From Scedosporium boydii (lineage: Eukaryota > Ascomycota > Sordariomycetes > Microascales > Microascaceae): a stretch of DNA of 64,000 bases. Location: the NCBI GenBank assembly GCA_002221725.1, contig NJFT01000180.1, positions 19,943-83,942 on the forward strand. Direction: 5' to 3'. A program made the position numbers and the translations under genes. This document shows, piece after piece, positions 11,553-23,800 of the stretch (positions are counted from its first letter, which is position 1; every line of letters starts with the position of its first letter). The notes under the pieces were generated by a model. That model searched no databases. It had not been told where the DNA came from and was given only the letters and a program-made list of their open reading frames with translations.

Positions 11553-13281
11553 ATGGGCTTCCGCTTCCCCACCCTCACGAAGAAGCATAGGCTGAGTGTT
11601 ACCATCGGGATATCGTTCAGCTTCTTCCTCTTGGAGCTGATATGTAAGTCTGCCTTTAGCAGCCCCCCCTCCCGAATAGAGTGAATCGTGCTAAGCTCTC
11701 TCTTCAGTTGGCATCAGGACCGGCTCACTAGCACTAATCGCCGATGCCTTCCATTATGTGAGTATACAATCTAAAACCGAGTTGAGATCTGCGAAAGTTA
11801 ATGTACCTCTAGCTTAACGATCTTATCGGATTTGCCGTCGCGTTGGCTGCTATCCTGGTAAGGTGCCCCAACATATACAATACCTCTCCTTTGGAATAAA
11901 TATCGTTCTAACATATATATTGAAACCATGTAGATCTCGGAACGCAGCACAACACCAAAGGCCTTTTCTTTCGGATGGCAACGTGGTCAGCTCCTTGGCG
12001 GTTTCTTCAACGGTGTCTTCCTTCTGGCCCTTGGTATCAGTATCTTCCTCCAGTCTATTGAGCGTTTCGTTGATCTGAAGGGTGAGTGGCTTCCGCATTA
12101 ACCCCGGAAATGATAACTAGAAGGCTAACTCCGTTGGAAATAGAGGTCGAGGACCCCATGGACGTCTTGATCTTGGGCAGCGTTGGACTGTTCCTGAACA
12201 TTATTTCCCTGCTGTTCCTTCATGGTAAGTGGGGGTTAAGAACCTGGCCTCTGCGGTGGCATCATTTTCTAACAGTGAGAATTGTAGACCATGATCATGG
12301 CCACGACCACGGGCACAGTCACGGCCACAGCCACAGTCATAGTCACGACCACACACATGCTCACGACGACGAACGCCTACCGGAAGGTACGGGTGTCGCA
12401 TCCCACGACCATCACCATGGTAGCGACGATTCCGTAAGTCATTCCGTACTCTCCTGGATAGGCTCTTGAAGTATCTTCTAATCCCAACTCTCAAGGACGA
12501 ACAATCAATCGAACGCCATACCGAGCACCGTCACGCCACCATTGACCTCAAAGGACCCGGCTACGATCTCGGTATGCTCGGCGTCGTCCTCCACGTCATC
12601 GGTGATGCCATCAACAACATCGGCGTCATGATTGCCGCTCTTGTCATCTGGAAGTCCAAGGACGACGCCCGATTCTATGCTGATCCCGCAGTGAGCTTGT
12701 TCATCGCCATCATGATATTCGCGTCAGCATTCCCTCTGGTCAAAAACTCTGGCTCCATCCTACTCCAAACTGCTCCCTTGGGCGTTAACATGGACGATAT
12801 CCGACACGATCTCGAGAAGGTATGAGAATAGCGTCGTCGAGCTATAAATATCTTTCATAGATAAAACTAACCTCTTGTCCGGTAGATTCCCGGCATCGAA
12901 TCCGTCCACGAACTCCATGTCTGGCGCCTCAATGAGCGCAAGGCCATCGCCTCAGTCCACGTCGTTGTCTCCGATGAAAGTGTCCCTAGCTTTATCAAGA
13001 CCGCCAGGCACATCAACGAGTGTCTACATGCATACGGCATTCACTCTGCTACTCTGCAACCCGAACTCTCGAGCGCAAGCCAACCCACCCCGCCCGCGGT
13101 CCCCGATCAATCCCCAGACACGCAAGAAGGAGGCATTTCGTCGGCCATAGAGACGAGGGTTAGCAATGAGGACAAAGAGGGAAAGAGCATGGTGGTACAG
13201 AGGTCACCTTCGATAAAGGAGTGCCAGCTTATCTGCACGAAGCTTTGCGAAGGTTTAATGTGCTGCAATCTCACTCGATAA
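11553..13281 (+). CDS. ZRC1: CDF-family vacuolar zinc transporter, Zrc1/Zhf1-like, eight exons
   Basis: Cation diffusion facilitators of this group exchange Zn2+ for H+ and store zinc in the vacuole or ER. Exons: 11553-11643, 11708-11757, 11813-11857, 11934-12081, 12144-12224, 12288-12433, 12496-12819, 12886-13281. Every junction is GT-AG and keeps frame, giving 426 residues, close to yeast Zrc1 (about 440). Six membrane segments can be followed. Zinc-site HxxxD motifs sit in TM2 (H46-D50, HYLND) and TM5 (H220-D224, HVIGD), the pattern of zinc-specific CDFs. Between TM4 and TM5 is a long His-rich loop from about residue 138 (DHDHGHDHGHSHGHSHS). The cytosolic C-terminal domain starts at exon 8 (IPGIESVHELHVWRLNE), and the protein ends in a Cys-rich tail (CQLICTKLCEGLMCC). 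The start MGFRFPTLTKKHRLS directly precedes TM1, as in the family. Which of vacuole or ER it serves is inference. Confidence 0.93.
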
Positions 13282-16200
13282 AGCCGTGGTGCCTTCGCGA
13301 GGGAGGTAGGGGTTGGGGTTAGCCAAGTCAACTGGCTCGCAACGAGATCGAGATTCCGTCAAGGGAAAAGCGTATTATAGACCTAATTTGCAAAGGAGCA
13401 TCGTCAAGTTCTCCAAAAAGGTAACTCAACCAAAGCATCTTCACATGCAAGGAGTACCTAAGGAAGTGTGTTCAAGACAAACAAACAAACAAGAAACCCA
13501 AGAATATTGTTCACGAGAGCCCTCCTTGCCAGAGCCGAGCTAGCCATGTAAACGTACTTCTTCTCCACTATCATATGATTGAAATTGTAAATCCACAGCC
13601 TCTGCCGTGCTGTAGAAAAAGCAACGATATGAGACCCGACAGGCGATCAACCCCGCAACTCCGGCTACGCCGCCATAACGCCGGGCCCTGATAAGTAACG
13701 CTCTACCCAAGCTCCTATCCGCGAAGGAACAGACAATGCAGCGCCGTTTAAGACAGCTTCTGGTCCGAAGCAACGCCCTGTCTCGCAAAAAATAGCCGCA
13801 ACAAGCTACCCCTTCGCTCGGAGCAGAGGGCGTACCTCAACAGGTCGTCAAGTTCAGCCCAACTCCTCTCCTGGAAACCGCATCAGGCACAGGGGTTAAC
13901 AAGTCATGGGGTTTCTTCCTAAAACTGCCTCGCACACTACACTACACTCGCATAAACAGCTCAAGCTCACCCACTAGTCCCAAGGCCATGGTCGAGGGAG
14001 CTTGTTGGGCGAGCCCACCCTGAGTGGGGTGCACTAATGGCACTTACACCGCACTACTTTGCAGTGCAACCCTCTCGCGTGCCAACCGGCCTCGAGTCCA
14101 GGCCGCGTTTTCACCGCACAAAAAAAAAAAAAGCCGACGTCTGAAGTGGTGTACACTACACTATTACCTCGTCGCCTCTTGCTCTCGATTTCCGGGCTAT
14201 TCCCGGGCGATTTCCGGTCCAGATTGAAGGTGGCTAATGCCCAAGGCAAACGAGAAACAGATCGTTGATGTATTTACCGAAAAGAGGAAAGGTCCCGCAG
14301 CGAGACCTCTTTTGTCGACCCGAAGCTGCGGGCGGCATCTTGCAACGTTGGGAGAGAAAACGTCATCCCGCGCGGAAGCCACCCTCTCCTTTCATCAATG
14401 AATAATGAGCATCAGGAACTCCTCTCTTCACCCCACTCTCTTTCCCCAGCTGCCCCTGCCCCTCCCCCAAACTTGAAATGGAGCCCAAGCAAGCAGGAAG
14501 TTTGCTTGTCCCTGCACGCCAACTCTCCGAAGTGTCGAGTGAGGAGAGGACCGACAGGGCACGCGGGGGATTGACATAGCGGAGTCCATATTGATTGGCG
14601 GCGCTGCGTTGGTGTGGTATTCCCTCTTTGCTGCGGACAAGGGGGGTTTTGCGTCGGCTTAGTTTTACAGTTTTTGCGTGCCGAGCGAAGCGAGTCAACT
14701 CACATGGACAAAGCCTTTAATGTTGTGGCGTCTTCGCACATACAGTAGCGTCCTGTGGTGTAAATCTGCACCCAACAACCTTGCTGCTGCACAGTCAACG
14801 TCTAGACGACGTGGGTATATCATATCTAAGACGAAAGAGCGAGATGACTCGTAATGAGGCCAACGAAGCTAACAAGGACAAGTGCATTCCTTCGTGCGGA
14901 TCACTGCTCTACCGAGACCGAATCTGGACTTCGTATGAGTTTTAGTAAATTGAATCTCATGGCTAGTGGCATGCGGAAGGGAGAGAGCCTTCTATCTCAT
15001 CGGACCGTTTCCGGTGTGCAGCGGAAAATCGGTAGAATTACTATCGGGGGGAAGACGGCCTATACGTAACGTACTACGCTCTCTGTTCGGGAAAACGTAT
15101 TTTGTATGTTTTCGAGGTTTCGACCACTTTACCAGCCGGAAGTGTGGAGTGGATAGATGATACTCAGGGTGAGTGGGTTAGTGAAAGGGCCAGTCGTTTT
15201 CGAAAGTGTGATATGACCGGTCACATTACATCCCCCAGGATCCCTACCAAATCCTCCTGCTTCTCCATCATAAATGAAAGCTTCTTGGGATGTTTGAGTG
15301 GAAGGAACATGGGGTTAAGGAGCTTGTCTCGGTTAGTGTCGAGGAGAGAGGCAACAGCATGCGCGGAAAGACTCCGAAGCGAAGAGTTGGATGTGGATGA
15401 TACTACCCAGCAGCCTCGAAGTTTGCTTCGTAGTAGTCACTCTATAAAAGAAGGGAAGAGAAGAAGATCGGGGCCGGCCGCTACTCCATTCTCCCGGCTA
15501 CCCAGGCGAACGGTAGCGTCGTCTATATTGTAATATCACTTCGTATATAAATTGGCAAAATCCGGCCCTTCCCTCCAGCCCCCAACTTACAGCGTACAAC
15601 CCACAACATACAATCAATGAGCCCCGCCCTTAGGATCCGGGAACGCGTCCCGATAGGTTGGTGGAAGAAACCAACACTCCGTGGTCAGGAAGAATCAGAC
15701 TCAACTTGCGTGTTGCTCAGTGGTACGGATGGTTTCATCTTGAAGGAGTCGTTTAGCTTCGTAGTTGCTGGGTTTCTGACAGGTTTCATCCCATAAAAGG
15801 ATCGGAAAACCTAAGGATTAGCATCTTAACATGAAGCGGCGTGATACGAGGAAGAGACGGAGGCCTGAGCTATGAGTGGCCTATAAACGAGAGTTCAATG
15901 TTGACAATATCCGAGGTCGTCTCGTTGAAGGCCACAATGGATCTCTTTGCTATTCATTTACTCCCATTTCTCGGGCCTTCTTCGTTGTACTACGATTCTT
16001 TACTAGCCGTTTGTCAAGTTCCATCAAGGCGGCCTTATAAACGAAAAAGGAAGGCAGCTGGTTTTTCGAGGTTCTTCTCTCGGTGCTATTAGGTGCGGGA
16101 AGGATCGAATTCCGCATAAATGATGGGGCACCCGAAGAACGAAATCCGTCTGATGACGTGGGTTTGCAATGTATGCAAAACCTGGGTCTGAGAGAACCCA

Positions 16201-19200
16201 GTCAGCGAACCATGAGATGAAGAGAGGAAGACTTTGCAAGGCGGAAAGGCTCCGAGGTGTGACCGTGTATTGCGCATTTAAGCCCAATGTTGCTCCGAGA
16301 CTGTTGATACAATACAACGTCATTGACAGCGTCCGGAGACGTGGGTGGCAGCATTCCCACACCGAGATTTCTTGGCGCCGTAACACACTACACTGAAGCA
16401 AGGATGGCAGGGGTTCGAAACCGGAGTGGTGAAAAGGAATGATAACATTGAAGGGAGAGGAACAACAGGTTTACCGGGGATTCGAACATGACTTGAAGTT
16501 GAAGTTGCCCGTCTTGCTCTCATCGTATCCTTAAAAAAATCCCTTAATTTTGGGGGCTGCCGGCAAGTCAACATTATCACGACTGATCGACGTTAATCCG
16601 CCCAACCGGGAGTTGGCAGCCATGTGCTTCCCGGGACAAGGGATGGCCGCAAGTGTCTCAGCATTGGCATCTTAGCCTTGCGGGAGATGGCCTCAAGATG
16701 GGCAAGCTGCTGACTTCGTGGGAAAATGGCAACACCGACTTGGTCGAAGCTTCTTGTTCGGATGAAAATGGTGCATCGGTGCATTGTCAGGAGGATTGTC
16801 GTTTGTAGTCTGAGGTTTCGAGAGTTGCAAGTGCAACCAGGTCCTGCTTATTTTTAGTCGCCTGAAGTAAGCTTCGGTCGTCTTTGCCTCTTATCGCTAA
16901 GATCCCACTCCGGCAGGCGTGTAAGATTTCCATGCAAGATCGACTGAGTGCAGGTCGAGGGCTGCCAGACAGTTCCTAGGATCCCCCTACATTGAAATGA
17001 AGCTGCACGGTTACCTAAATCATGGCTATTAGCGGGACATCAACCTGTAATAATGACTGCCATCGCGTCTGGGGACTGGTTTACATGTAAGAGAAAGTTG
17101 AGACAGGGTTTAGAGCACCGACCTGGCGACTACCAAGCAGTCACCAGTGGAGCGGAGCAGACAACAGTGATCATATGCTAGCCAAACACATCGGGAGGAC
17201 CATCGTCTCCCTCCATCATCAATTTGATGCGGACTTTTGGTCCTTGAACCCCTCAGCGCAAACCACGCTAAGATTATCACAGAGCAGTGGTGGGCCTGGA
17301 TCGTGAGGGTCCATCGAGGCGAGGCCACTAGCCCCATCACCCACATCAATTGATCACCAACGAATGCTCAAAATTCATGACGCGGGGCTATATTGGGTGG
17401 CAACAACTTGATGCATGAGATACGTCGAAAGCTATGCGCGAGGGGTTTCATGTCGTGGTGCCTTTCGTGCATTTGTTTAGCTCAAGATCTACTAAGCTTC
17501 GAAGATGACCGACTTTGTACTACACTACTATGTATGTGTACGAGGTAATCGAGATGGGGCTTCCATCCTCATCAATTGATCACCGCTGTGAGATTGAGCG
17601 GTGCCGTAATGGATTGACTGATGATGGCTTGGGAACCCCGCGTCGACATGGCAATCTTTGCTCCACCAACTTGCGCAAAGAAGAAGAGTGAGTGGGAGCT
17701 ACTGAGGCGAGAGACTCAGATCCATTTCGTTCAATGTTCTCGGCGGTTTGGCTGGCGGTGTGCGCGAGGAGTTGCATCAATTGGTGCATAACGTTCCGTG
17801 CTGTGGGTGGTTGCTTTTATACATCTCAATGCATGCATTCAGAGATTACTCACCGCATTTTCCTTCGTCCAGGGTTGCATGCTGATACCGGTGGTGATAT
17901 TGATGGGGACATCAGCCCTAGGAAACCTATGGCTCAACCTTCTCCATTCATTGAACAACCACCATAAGTCTAAGAATTCCTGGGGTTGGACGTGTTGCCT
18001 CGCTATCGTTCTGACTCTTAGGCCTCTGAAGTGACTGCTGGCAAACATTGAGGCTATCAATTGATTGCTTCTTCGGCTGTCGTGATCGATTCGCGTCCGT
18101 TACGCCCACCAGGGCTCCCTCGCCACAAAACCCACTCAATTGCCAATCAATGACTAAATAGCGTGGGTTCTGCCTGTACGCTCTGGGATATGCGCAAGTT
18201 CATCAGCCTGGAGGCACTAGCCAGGCTGCCAGTTAAAGACGCGCAGACGGGGACTAGTGTAATAGACTACCCTCCATCGACACCAAGCACAATGGTTCTT
18301 TGGATCAAGTGATCCATCATCAATCCAACTGCTCCAGTGTTAGTGGGTCCGGGCCGTCACATTCTTCGAGTCTTTGCAAGGAGGGGGGAAGATCAATCCC
18401 GTGCAGTCGTATTTCACTTGCCCTGCCGCGGTTTTAGGGGTCCGTCTCCGGAGTAATTTTGGTTGGTCTCTCATTTCCACAAACCTCATCCCGAGGCCCT
18501 GGGGTGTCCGCGCTAGCAGTACGAAGCATCAAAGGTGCCGCATGTGCGTCGTCTCGTCTCGTCTCCCTGCCTGTCCTGTGTCAGTGTCCGCAGCAACGTC
18601 CACTCTGTGTGTAAATTTGCTTCGAACACAAAGGTATCCTCAGACTTGGAGTTTACGTCGTAGTGCTCGGTGCCAGCGCTGGCTGTCTCTGTTGCCACTC
18701 GCAACAGTGTTATTGGGGACTTGTAATCTACATTCAGACGAGAGGACGCTACCACTCCGCTGACTCCTTACTCCCTGTAAACGACTGGGCCTTCGCTCGA
18801 CCGCCCGGTACTCCCGTTCGAAGAACGCTAGTGTCCTCAGTGGCTAGTGCAGACCCCCGATCTACTCGGAAAACGCGATCTTTGACGGCAAGTACATGTA
18901 TGAAGTACATTGAACTGGTTGTATTGTTGGGCAACAACGTTGGTGTTAGGAACGGCCTGGCGCGACTTCTTTCAAGAACCTCCGGTTGATAAGTCCGGGT
19001 GATAAGGAAATCGCGATGTGGTGCATGGTAATTACTGAGTTACAGAATATTACATCATTGACGACGCGGACCGACTGCGAAGTACTCGCAAAGCCTCGCA
19101 TCCAATTGTGGCCCTCGGGTCCTACAATGTGTGGTTCGACATGAACCACTCGTGTCGTCAACGCTCCACGTATTTCGTGCAAGGGCAGACGCCTGCTGAA

Positions 19201-20897
19201 GCAAAACCCACTTGCGTTCCGTGCCTCTCTCCACATTGCTCACTATTTCCCACATCAATTGCTGTCACCTGACGGGGTGACAGAAGCTCAGAGGCTCAGG
19301 AAGAAGCACAAGAATCAGCGAGTGGTACCTGTCGTAGCAGTTTCCTCCGCTGAATAGCACTTCCTCTCCCTTGAACCTTCCTCTTAACTTCTGTGTCTGA
19401 CTCGTCGGACAAATTGAGCCACTGGTTGGGAAGGTGCTACCAAGAGAAACAGTTTCGGGGAAATGAACGCGGGCCATCTGGGGCTTTGAGAGCTCCAGGC
19501 GGGTGGCAGCTTCCCAGGACTCTGTGAGGCCTGGCCAGGCATCAATCGATTCTTCATCCCGTTCAACTTGCGGCCAGGCGATAACCCAAAATCCCCAAAG
19601 TTATAGGCTAGCCCCTCCTCCACACACCCCTGGTCGCAACCACTTCGCCCCCATCAAGGTTCATTCAGCTGGAAGCTTGGTCCCAATCTTTCTCAGACTT
19701 GCATTTGATCCCCATCATTCCCCCGTCCCTCCCCTCCCCCCATTGCCCCCCATCTCCATCCCCCATCCCGTTGGCGACCATCGGTTCTCTCCGGGCTTAC
19801 TCTGCTGAATTTGTCCCGACCCAGCGATCTGGACCAGTCGCAACCGCTCCCACCCACTCCCTCAGCCTGGGCTTTATCACACCAGGACCAACCAAGCAAG
19901 CCCCAGTGCCGGCAGCAAGCAACTAGTTTCCATCTGATATTTCCCTACCAACCCGCCCGCCGGAACGTGCGCTTCTCTCTGCTTCGTACACACACTCACT
20001 CATCCTCTGTCATCCGCCGACCAACTTCACACCGATATTCCAACGTCGCACCATCCTTGCCCATCTCTGCCCTGCCACACACTTGCCTATCTCTGGCCCT
20101 ATTCCAGGATCTTCGACTCTATTCATCGTTGCCGGAAATCCCGGCACCTAGTCCTGTCCTTTCGCGAATAGCCAGCGGAGAAACCAAGGGGCGAAATTAG
20201 TGGGGATCCAGAGTCTCATGCATTACCAGAGCCATTGATAATACTTGATCATCTCGCCCCAGGCCCCCTCGTTCTCCCACACCCGTCTCTACCACGGTTG
20301 ACTCGCCTCCAAACATCACCTCTTGTCAAACAAGCCAACAGCCTGGATATATTGACGGCTCATTCATTCGCCTGACAGGCGGTGGATAGGTTCCTTCGCA
20401 CTGCAACTCTGGCCCGAGAGTGGAATTGAAATCGTTCTTCCATCCTCCGTGTGTGACGGAAACGGGTGACAAGCCTCCCTTCCAGCCAGCCGTTCCTTGC
20501 GATTCTACTTACCCGCTTCTGACCTGGGGCGACTTTCCTCTCAACCTCCTCATCCTTTCCAGCATCGCGTAACGCCTGAATCTGGTAGGGACCAACTCAT
20601 TCCATTTCATATCACTTTCCTCGTCACCGCGTCACATCTTGGGTTATCCGGAGCTTGTGGTGATTTGATACTCGTCACACTCCTCGTTCCGTAGCCTCCG
20701 AGCGCCCTCCGTCGCGTCCAGTTTCACCCAGCTTCCACGGATCCTTACTACCACAGCATCGGCTTCATTCATGGCACTATACCCCGGAGCTATGTCGTCT
20801 CTTTGCCTGGTCCATCCTTGAGGATGCTGCTACGCCGCAACATCATCCGGATTGCCTCTCGCATTTGAGAACTTGCAGTCCAGTTTTAATCTACAGG
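13282..20897. other. Long gene-poor interval upstream of the FNIP/Lst4-like gene
   Basis: I find no supportable gene in these 7.6 kb. The open frames are all under 145 codons, without domains or credible splice structure. GC is moderate, so this is not obviously RIP-degraded repeat. Items present: an A13 run at 14120-14132, a 15-base repeat (catcaattgatcacc) at 17344-17358 and 17570-17584, and an 8-bp stem hairpin at 19262-19283. The final 1.2 kb (about 19700-20890) is strongly C/T-rich on the + strand, as expected for the promoter and long leader of the next gene. Confidence 0.5.
17344..17584. repeat. Pair of identical 15-base motifs containing the palindrome ATCAATTGAT
   Basis: CATCAATTGATCACC occurs at 17344-17358 and again at 17570-17584. 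Shorter relatives (caattgat) recur near 18050 and at 32262 and 32301. It could be a binding site, but no known factor is assigned. Confidence 0.45.
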
Positions 20898-23800
20898 ATG
20901 CCTTCTACTCCAGCCCCAGTCAGCATGCTGGGGAAGCTGTTCAGTATCGGTTCGGGCGCTCCTGGGGATGACCAGGATCCTCATTCAGCGCACCCATCCA
21001 AGCCCGTGGCTTTTCTCGACTCCGTCCAGGAGGACATTCACACCCGCAGCTTATTGTTTCCCGATACACATTCCCTTTACGTCCATCGCAATGACCAAGT
21101 CTTTCCTTTGTCGACAACCCCATCGTTGCCGGTAGCATCTATGACGAACGCATTTGACTACAATGGCGAACTTGATCTGGAAGCTCGTGATGTGCGGGTC
21201 CTGATCATGCAGGATGCCTTTTTTTCATCGAACGCCTCTCTTCTCTTCGACAGCCATCCTTGCCCCGTCCCCCCGTCTCCACCTCCTGCGGCCGTTCATG
21301 ACCAGCGCCGAGCTCCGACATCTCCAAGGAAGTCGAGCATCGGACAATCATCTCGCCCCTTAGTTATCCAGCAGGATAATCCTCATCTCCGTCAAGGTGC
21401 ATTCGACCGCCGAGGCGACCTCCAAGGCCGAGTCTACTCGTTTGCGGAAACCGATAGTCAACGAGCGGCTCGGGAGTACCGGGAAGAGCTGGCCACTTTT
21501 ACGAGCTGCATCTTCGGCAGCTCTGAGCTTATGGCCTACAAAGGCACTTCCACCAAGGTCCATGTAGTGCCGACGGAGTCTAGGTTCGCTGATTACTCGA
21601 CATCGTCCGTAACAGATGGCCGAGGTTCGGTCGGCCGAGCCAGCATGAGATCAAGCAGACTGGCACAGTCGTACTCATCCGAAATCATGTCGCCAACACA
21701 CGCCCCCGCGTCGTTTGCTACCTCGCAGCTAGCCTTCCGTCCACCAGATCGAAGGAAGATTCTCATCACTCGACTCTTTCCCGTGGTTCTCCCCTCTGAT
21801 AATGAGGCGAGTACAAGTCAAGGGCCAGCACCTAACGAGGGCCGCGGGGCCGAAGACGCTGCCTCTCAAAAGAGGAAGCCTGCTCAGCCGCGGCAAAAGC
21901 GGACTCCCATGTACGCTGTGGTTCTTGTAATCCAACTGCCAGCCTCATCTACATCGGTCCCCAAGTCAATGTTCCGAGGCTCCAGTTCATTGACCGACCA
22001 GGAGTCGTTCCCTTCCTCGTATAACTCGACTAGGCGCTCTGGATGGACAATGGTGGGCTCAGGAAACGATTCTTTGGACTCCTCGTTGCCGTTTGAGGGA
22101 GAAGACCAGATGGATTATATCACCCAGCATTGGGACATAATTATGAGAACTCTTACCCACCTCCAGTCCGTCGTCGCGACCACACTAGGGCGTTTACTGA
22201 AGCAGGTCGATCGGGCGTCTTCTGGGCCTTATCCCAGCGCACCACAGCACGTTGCCAGGCCATCTTCTCTTTCTTCCCGGAGGCCGGACGATCAGCAATA
22301 CTCTAAGCCGCCAAAGACGAACTCGAAGATCATCACACTACAACCCAATGCTCTATCACAGGACCAGATTATTCACCAACATACACAAGTTGCGAGGATT
22401 CGGATCGTTACCGGATTGAAGGCTGCTAGAGTTGTCACTGGTCAAGGTCGTTGGGGCATATGGCGGGATGAAGCCAGGCTAGCTTCCCGAAGTTTCGGAA
22501 CAGAGGACCAGCGCTTTCTTCTGACTTCTCTGACTGGGTTTTTAGCTACTCACACGGATTGGTTGCAGGCCCTGAGCCCTGCCTGGTGCCGGAAGCGGTT
22601 CCTACAGCAGCAGAAATCTGGTGATGGGGAAGACCTATCTGTTTCTGCTCGAACCATCATCGTATCGGAAGACAAAATGCTTGCGCGCCGATTCATTTTC
22701 CTTCTCTCTGCCTTTTTGCCGGCCCACCAGTCCGTGCCTGCCATTCACCCCCATCGTCCGAGTACTTCCACTTCGTTCGGACCGCTCTCGCAATCGCCGC
22801 CCTCCGTTATTGTCCCTATTGTAAGAGAAGAGTCTCTGCGTCGCAAGATGACTCGTCGATCGGGTCCGAGAAGAGTTTCCCACTCCCGAACCGTCAGTCA
22901 GAGTACGCGAGCTTCGATACCGACTCAACTCGCCCACCTCAGCATGGAAGGCCACCATGAGCGACGAAGCTCCGATGCCGCCTCCATCCGCACGACTAAT
23001 ATATCGATGCCTTATGGCGACTTCGCAAGTCAGAGGAGTGTAGCTGCTACCACCACGACCATTTCCTCGGATTCTACAGTCCCGCATTTCTCGACTGTGC
23101 ACCGCACGGATAGCCGAAGGGGTGTTCGGCCGGGAAGCAGCAGCAGTGTTGCTGCGGATGATCTTAGACGCTCGCTTCAGAGGGGAGATAGCGTAGGACA
23201 GGCCAGCACGGCAAGCAACGAGTCCAGAAATCAGGGTCTGAAATGGGGAAGCGTCATTAGTGGGCTCTGGAGCGGAACTCGGAGACGAGACTCGACCAAC
23301 ACTCTGGGCGAAGGAGGATTTCGACCTCCAGCCAGTCCGGGGTTCGATATGCCCTCCCCATCGAAGCCATCGCAGTCGAGCATCGATAGGTCGAGTAGAT
23401 CTAGAACAGTGGCGGAAATGGCGCAAGAACTTTCCCTTCCTGATCCGAGTATTCAGGATCACCAGAGACCAAGAGGTGACGAACCGGAGACTCCGCGTGG
23501 AACGCGGCTCGATCGCTCTACCGACAGCGGAGAGGCAACGGTTCAGCCTAGACGATGGCCAGAGCCTGGTGCAAGTTTCGAATCCACGGTAAAGACAACC
23601 ATCAATCACGAGGACGGAGTGGTCGATGTCGATGTACCATTCCCGGATTTTCTCACGAATCCCCACTCCTTCGACACAGCCGTCAGCTCTCCTTCAAGCA
23701 GCGGCTATCTCTCGACTCCGGGATTAGGGACGGTCATGGATACCTTCGAACAGGCCTGTAGGCTTGCGTTGGAAGGCGACATGCCCTTGAACAGTGCTGG

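Noticed and set aside
16400..16500. Two TTCGAA-containing sites resembling tRNA T-arms (near 16410 and 16485)
   Set aside because: The flanking bases do not pair as a T stem and no acceptor, D or anticodon arms fit.
13282..20897. Interval considered as a RIP-degraded transposon
   Set aside because: It lacks the strong A/T and TpA enrichment of RIP-mutated DNA and has no terminal repeats or element-protein remnants.
22635..23666. 343-codon open frame on the minus strand
   Set aside because: It is antisense to the FNIP/Lst4-like gene, very Arg/Ser-rich and domainless.
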